Source of the DNA: Bacteroides sp.
Lineage (GTDB): Bacteria; Bacteroidota; Bacteroidia; Bacteroidales; Bacteroidaceae
Direction of reading: 5' to 3'
DNA length: 52,552 bases
Assembly (NCBI GenBank): GCA_030151885.1
Contig: JASLCG010000072.1
Coordinates: 1 to 52,552, forward strand
Shown: piece by piece, positions 51,138-52,552 of the stretch
Layout: each line of letters begins with the position of its first letter
How positions within the stretch are numbered: position 1 is the first letter of the stretch
The notes under the pieces: generated by a model
The model's input: only the letters and a program-made list of their open reading frames with translations
Database searches by the model: none
What the model was told of the DNA's origin: nothing
Position numbers and translations under genes: made by a program

Positions 51138-52454
51138 TTAATCTTCTAAGAGTTTAACCGCATCTATATATTGTGCAATGCCAGCAGCTACTTGTTTAGC
51201 ATCTTTCATGGCCAATACCACAGTTTGTGGTTTGTGCACAACATCTCCACCAGCAAAAACTCCTTTTCTGCTAGTCATACCATAGGGTTTTTGTTTTGTT
51301 TTTACATACCCAGTATCATCAACGTCAATTCCTGTTGTAGTGGATACTATTTTATTGGCTGGCTTAGAACCAATAGCTAGTAAAATTCTATCAAAATATA
51401 ACTCCTTCATACCTTCGGGAGTATTAGCTCTAATACCAACTACATATTCTCCATTCTCATCAGCAATAAACTCTTTGGTATCCGTTTCCCATATAAATTT
51501 AGCACCATCTTTTAAAGCGAAATCATATTCTCCTTTAAGTGCAGGCATATTTTCGAGTATATCATTTGAGATAACTGTAACTTCTTTTGCATTCATTTTA
51601 ATAGCAGTACGTGCAGCATCCATTGCTACATTACCACAACCTATTATTCCTACAGTTTCACCCTTTCTAAAAGGTACTTCATCTTCGGCAATCTGCCCTA
51701 TACTATATAAGCTAGCCATTTGTAAGAAGTATGAAGATTGTATAATACCCTTTAAATTAGATCCAGGCATATCTAACGTTTTTGGTTGAGCAGTTCCTGA
51801 ACCAATAAATACAGCATCAAATCCTTGATTAAAAATGGTATCTACTGTAAAATCAATACCAACAGCATGGTTGGTTAAGAAATTAACACCTAAATCTTCA
51901 ATTTTTTTAATCTCTTTTCTCACTACGTCTTTAGGAAGTCTATATTCGGGTATGCCATACATTAGTACACCACCAGGTTCTTCTTGTTTTTCTATAATAG
52001 TAACATTAAAACCTATTCTAGCTAAATCTCCAGCTACAGTAAGTCCAGCAGGTCCTGAACCAATAACAGCTACTTTACCTCTGTTTTTCTGAGGTAACTT
52101 TTCGCGTATTAGATCCATATTCGTATCAAAATCTGCAATAAAACGTTCAAGTCGTCCTATACGAATAGGTTTGTCTTTTTTATTAAGAATACAATTCCCT
52201 TCACACTGTTTTTCGTGTGGACATACACGGCCACATATAGCAGGCAAATTACTTTTTTCGTTAATAATCTTCATAGCTGCACCAAGATTACCCATAGATA
52301 GTTGATTAATGAAATCAGGTATTTGGTTTGCAATTGGGCATCCAGCTATACATGAAGGTTTTTTGCAATTAAGGCATCTTTTAGCCTCATCTATTGCCTC
52401 TTTCATTGAATAGCCAGTATCGTCTTCCTTAAATTTACTATTGATTTGATCCAT
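51138..52454 (-). CDS. gltD: GltD-family FAD/NAD(P)-binding oxidoreductase (glutamate synthase small subunit-like)
   Basis: This 438-residue flavoprotein has an N-terminal 4Fe-4S region (Cys27, 30, 35, 39 and 74, 78, 84, 88), a GSGPAGLTVAG FAD motif near 132, the VLMYGIPEYRLPKDVV block and a second dinucleotide fold with GIIGCGNVAMDAARTA. This is the GltD/NfnB/PreT family. It has its own -7 box (52495-52502) and terminator, so it appears monocistronic; gltB is not beside it in the window. It could be glutamate synthase small chain or a stand-alone electron bifurcation or transfer subunit; the family alone does not decide. Confidence 0.88.
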   Translation of the reverse strand: MDQINSKFKEDDTGYSMKEAIDEAKRCLNCKKPSCIAGCPIANQIPDFINQLSMGNLGAAMKIINEKSNLPAICGRVCPHEKQCEGNCILNKKDKPIRIGRLERFIADFDTNMDLIREKLPQKNRGKVAVIGSGPAGLTVAGDLARIGFNVTIIEKQEEPGGVLMYGIPEYRLPKDVVRKEIKKIEDLGVNFLTNHAVGIDFTVDTIFNQGFDAVFIGSGTAQPKTLDMPGSNLKGIIQSSYFLQMASLYSIGQIAEDEVPFRKGETVGIIGCGNVAMDAARTAIKMNAKEVTVISNDILENMPALKGEYDFALKDGAKFIWETDTKEFIADENGEYVVGIRANTPEGMKELYFDRILLAIGSKPANKIVSTTTGIDVDDTGYVKTKQKPYGMTSRKGVFAGGDVVHKPQTVVLAMKDAKQVAAGIAQYIDAVKLLED

Positions 52455-52494
52455 TTTATATGCTTGAATTACTAATATTGCTATATAGACATTG

Positions 52495-52502
52495 CAAATG
52501 TA
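52495..52502 (-). promoter_or_regulatory. -7 box for the gltD-like gene
   Basis: The minus strand reads TACATTTG, an exact TAnnTTTG match, about 41 nt before the ATG at 52454. Confidence 0.5.
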
Positions 52503-52552
52503 CGGTTATAATGTAATCCTTATATAGTAATTTAGTTAAAAGATGTAAAAGT

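Noticed and set aside
51018..51149. 43-codon plus-strand frame in the 50.7-51.1 kb gap
   Set aside because: It runs through the gltD terminator and antisense into the gltD end, with no promoter or conserved content.

Overview
The window is an AT-rich chromosome segment from a member of the Bacteroidota, order Bacteroidales, and most likely close to Bacteroides. The evidence is the family content (Porin_10-type porin, FadL-like outer membrane protein, PPi-dependent phosphofructokinase, Kor-type 2-oxoacid oxidoreductase with its own ferredoxin, galM-MFS-galK cluster). It is supported by the recurring promoter element TAnnTTTG, the Bacteroidota -7 box, which I find upstream of at least 16 transcription units, and by the general lack of Shine-Dalgarno sequences. 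The base composition is low for Bacteroides, so a low-GC relative is likely. I see no phage, insertion sequence, CRISPR array or rRNA. This is core chromosome, and every CDS looks intact.

Layout. 1-157: tRNA-Gly (cut by the window edge) and tRNA-Tyr on the minus strand, with a clear promoter just after ribH. 207-3021: ribH and a membrane TPR protein, divergent from recF and a DUF721/DciA-like gene. 3008-8287: a minus-strand run of M3 peptidase, lipoprotein, dCMP deaminase, S41 protease and 5-formyltetrahydrofolate cyclo-ligase. 8443-12829: gap, mscL, guaA, an acyltransferase and a small conserved gene. 13190-18883: a complete RND efflux operon (adaptor, pump, outer-membrane factor). 18995-22518: PPi-phosphofructokinase, a membrane-anchored GH25 muramidase and prmA. 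22723-25673: an unusual secreted Tyr/Gly- then Ser/Arg-rich protein with a FadL-like outer-membrane protein. 25802-30374: guanine deaminase, a Gfo/Idh/MocA oxidoreductase, a periplasmic-binding-like protein and a large porin. 30507-33634: a Kor/Vor 2-oxoacid:ferredoxin oxidoreductase operon that includes a 55-residue membrane protein. 33801-41318: sugar metabolism (rpiB, tkt, galK, sugar MFS, galM, manA). 41397-43144: a YtxH/holin-like membrane trio and a SPOR lipoprotein. 43243-50729: a sulfate activation and sulfonation operon. 51138-52454: a GltD-family flavoprotein.

How the genes work together. The 43-51 kb operon forms a closed PAPS cycle: sulfate permease, ATP sulfurylase (CysD/CysN), APS kinase (CysC), a sulfotransferase that uses PAPS, and CysQ that removes the PAP by-product. 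No PAPS reductase is present, so the locus appears dedicated to sulfonating a metabolite rather than to assimilation. It resembles the Bacteroides locus of the steroid sulfotransferase BT_0416. The 30-33 kb operon handles ferredoxin-linked anaerobic oxidation or synthesis of 2-oxoacids. The gal, pentose-phosphate and glycolytic genes form scattered central carbon metabolism.

The most unexpected non-coding signal is a pair of related intergenic elements (about 11680-11777 and 50801-50899). Each holds five TTGCCGAC-like sites spaced 19 or 22 bp, arranged so the element can fold into a long imperfect hairpin, and each lies between two facing terminators in a tail-to-tail gene junction. I do not recognise this as a named repeat family.
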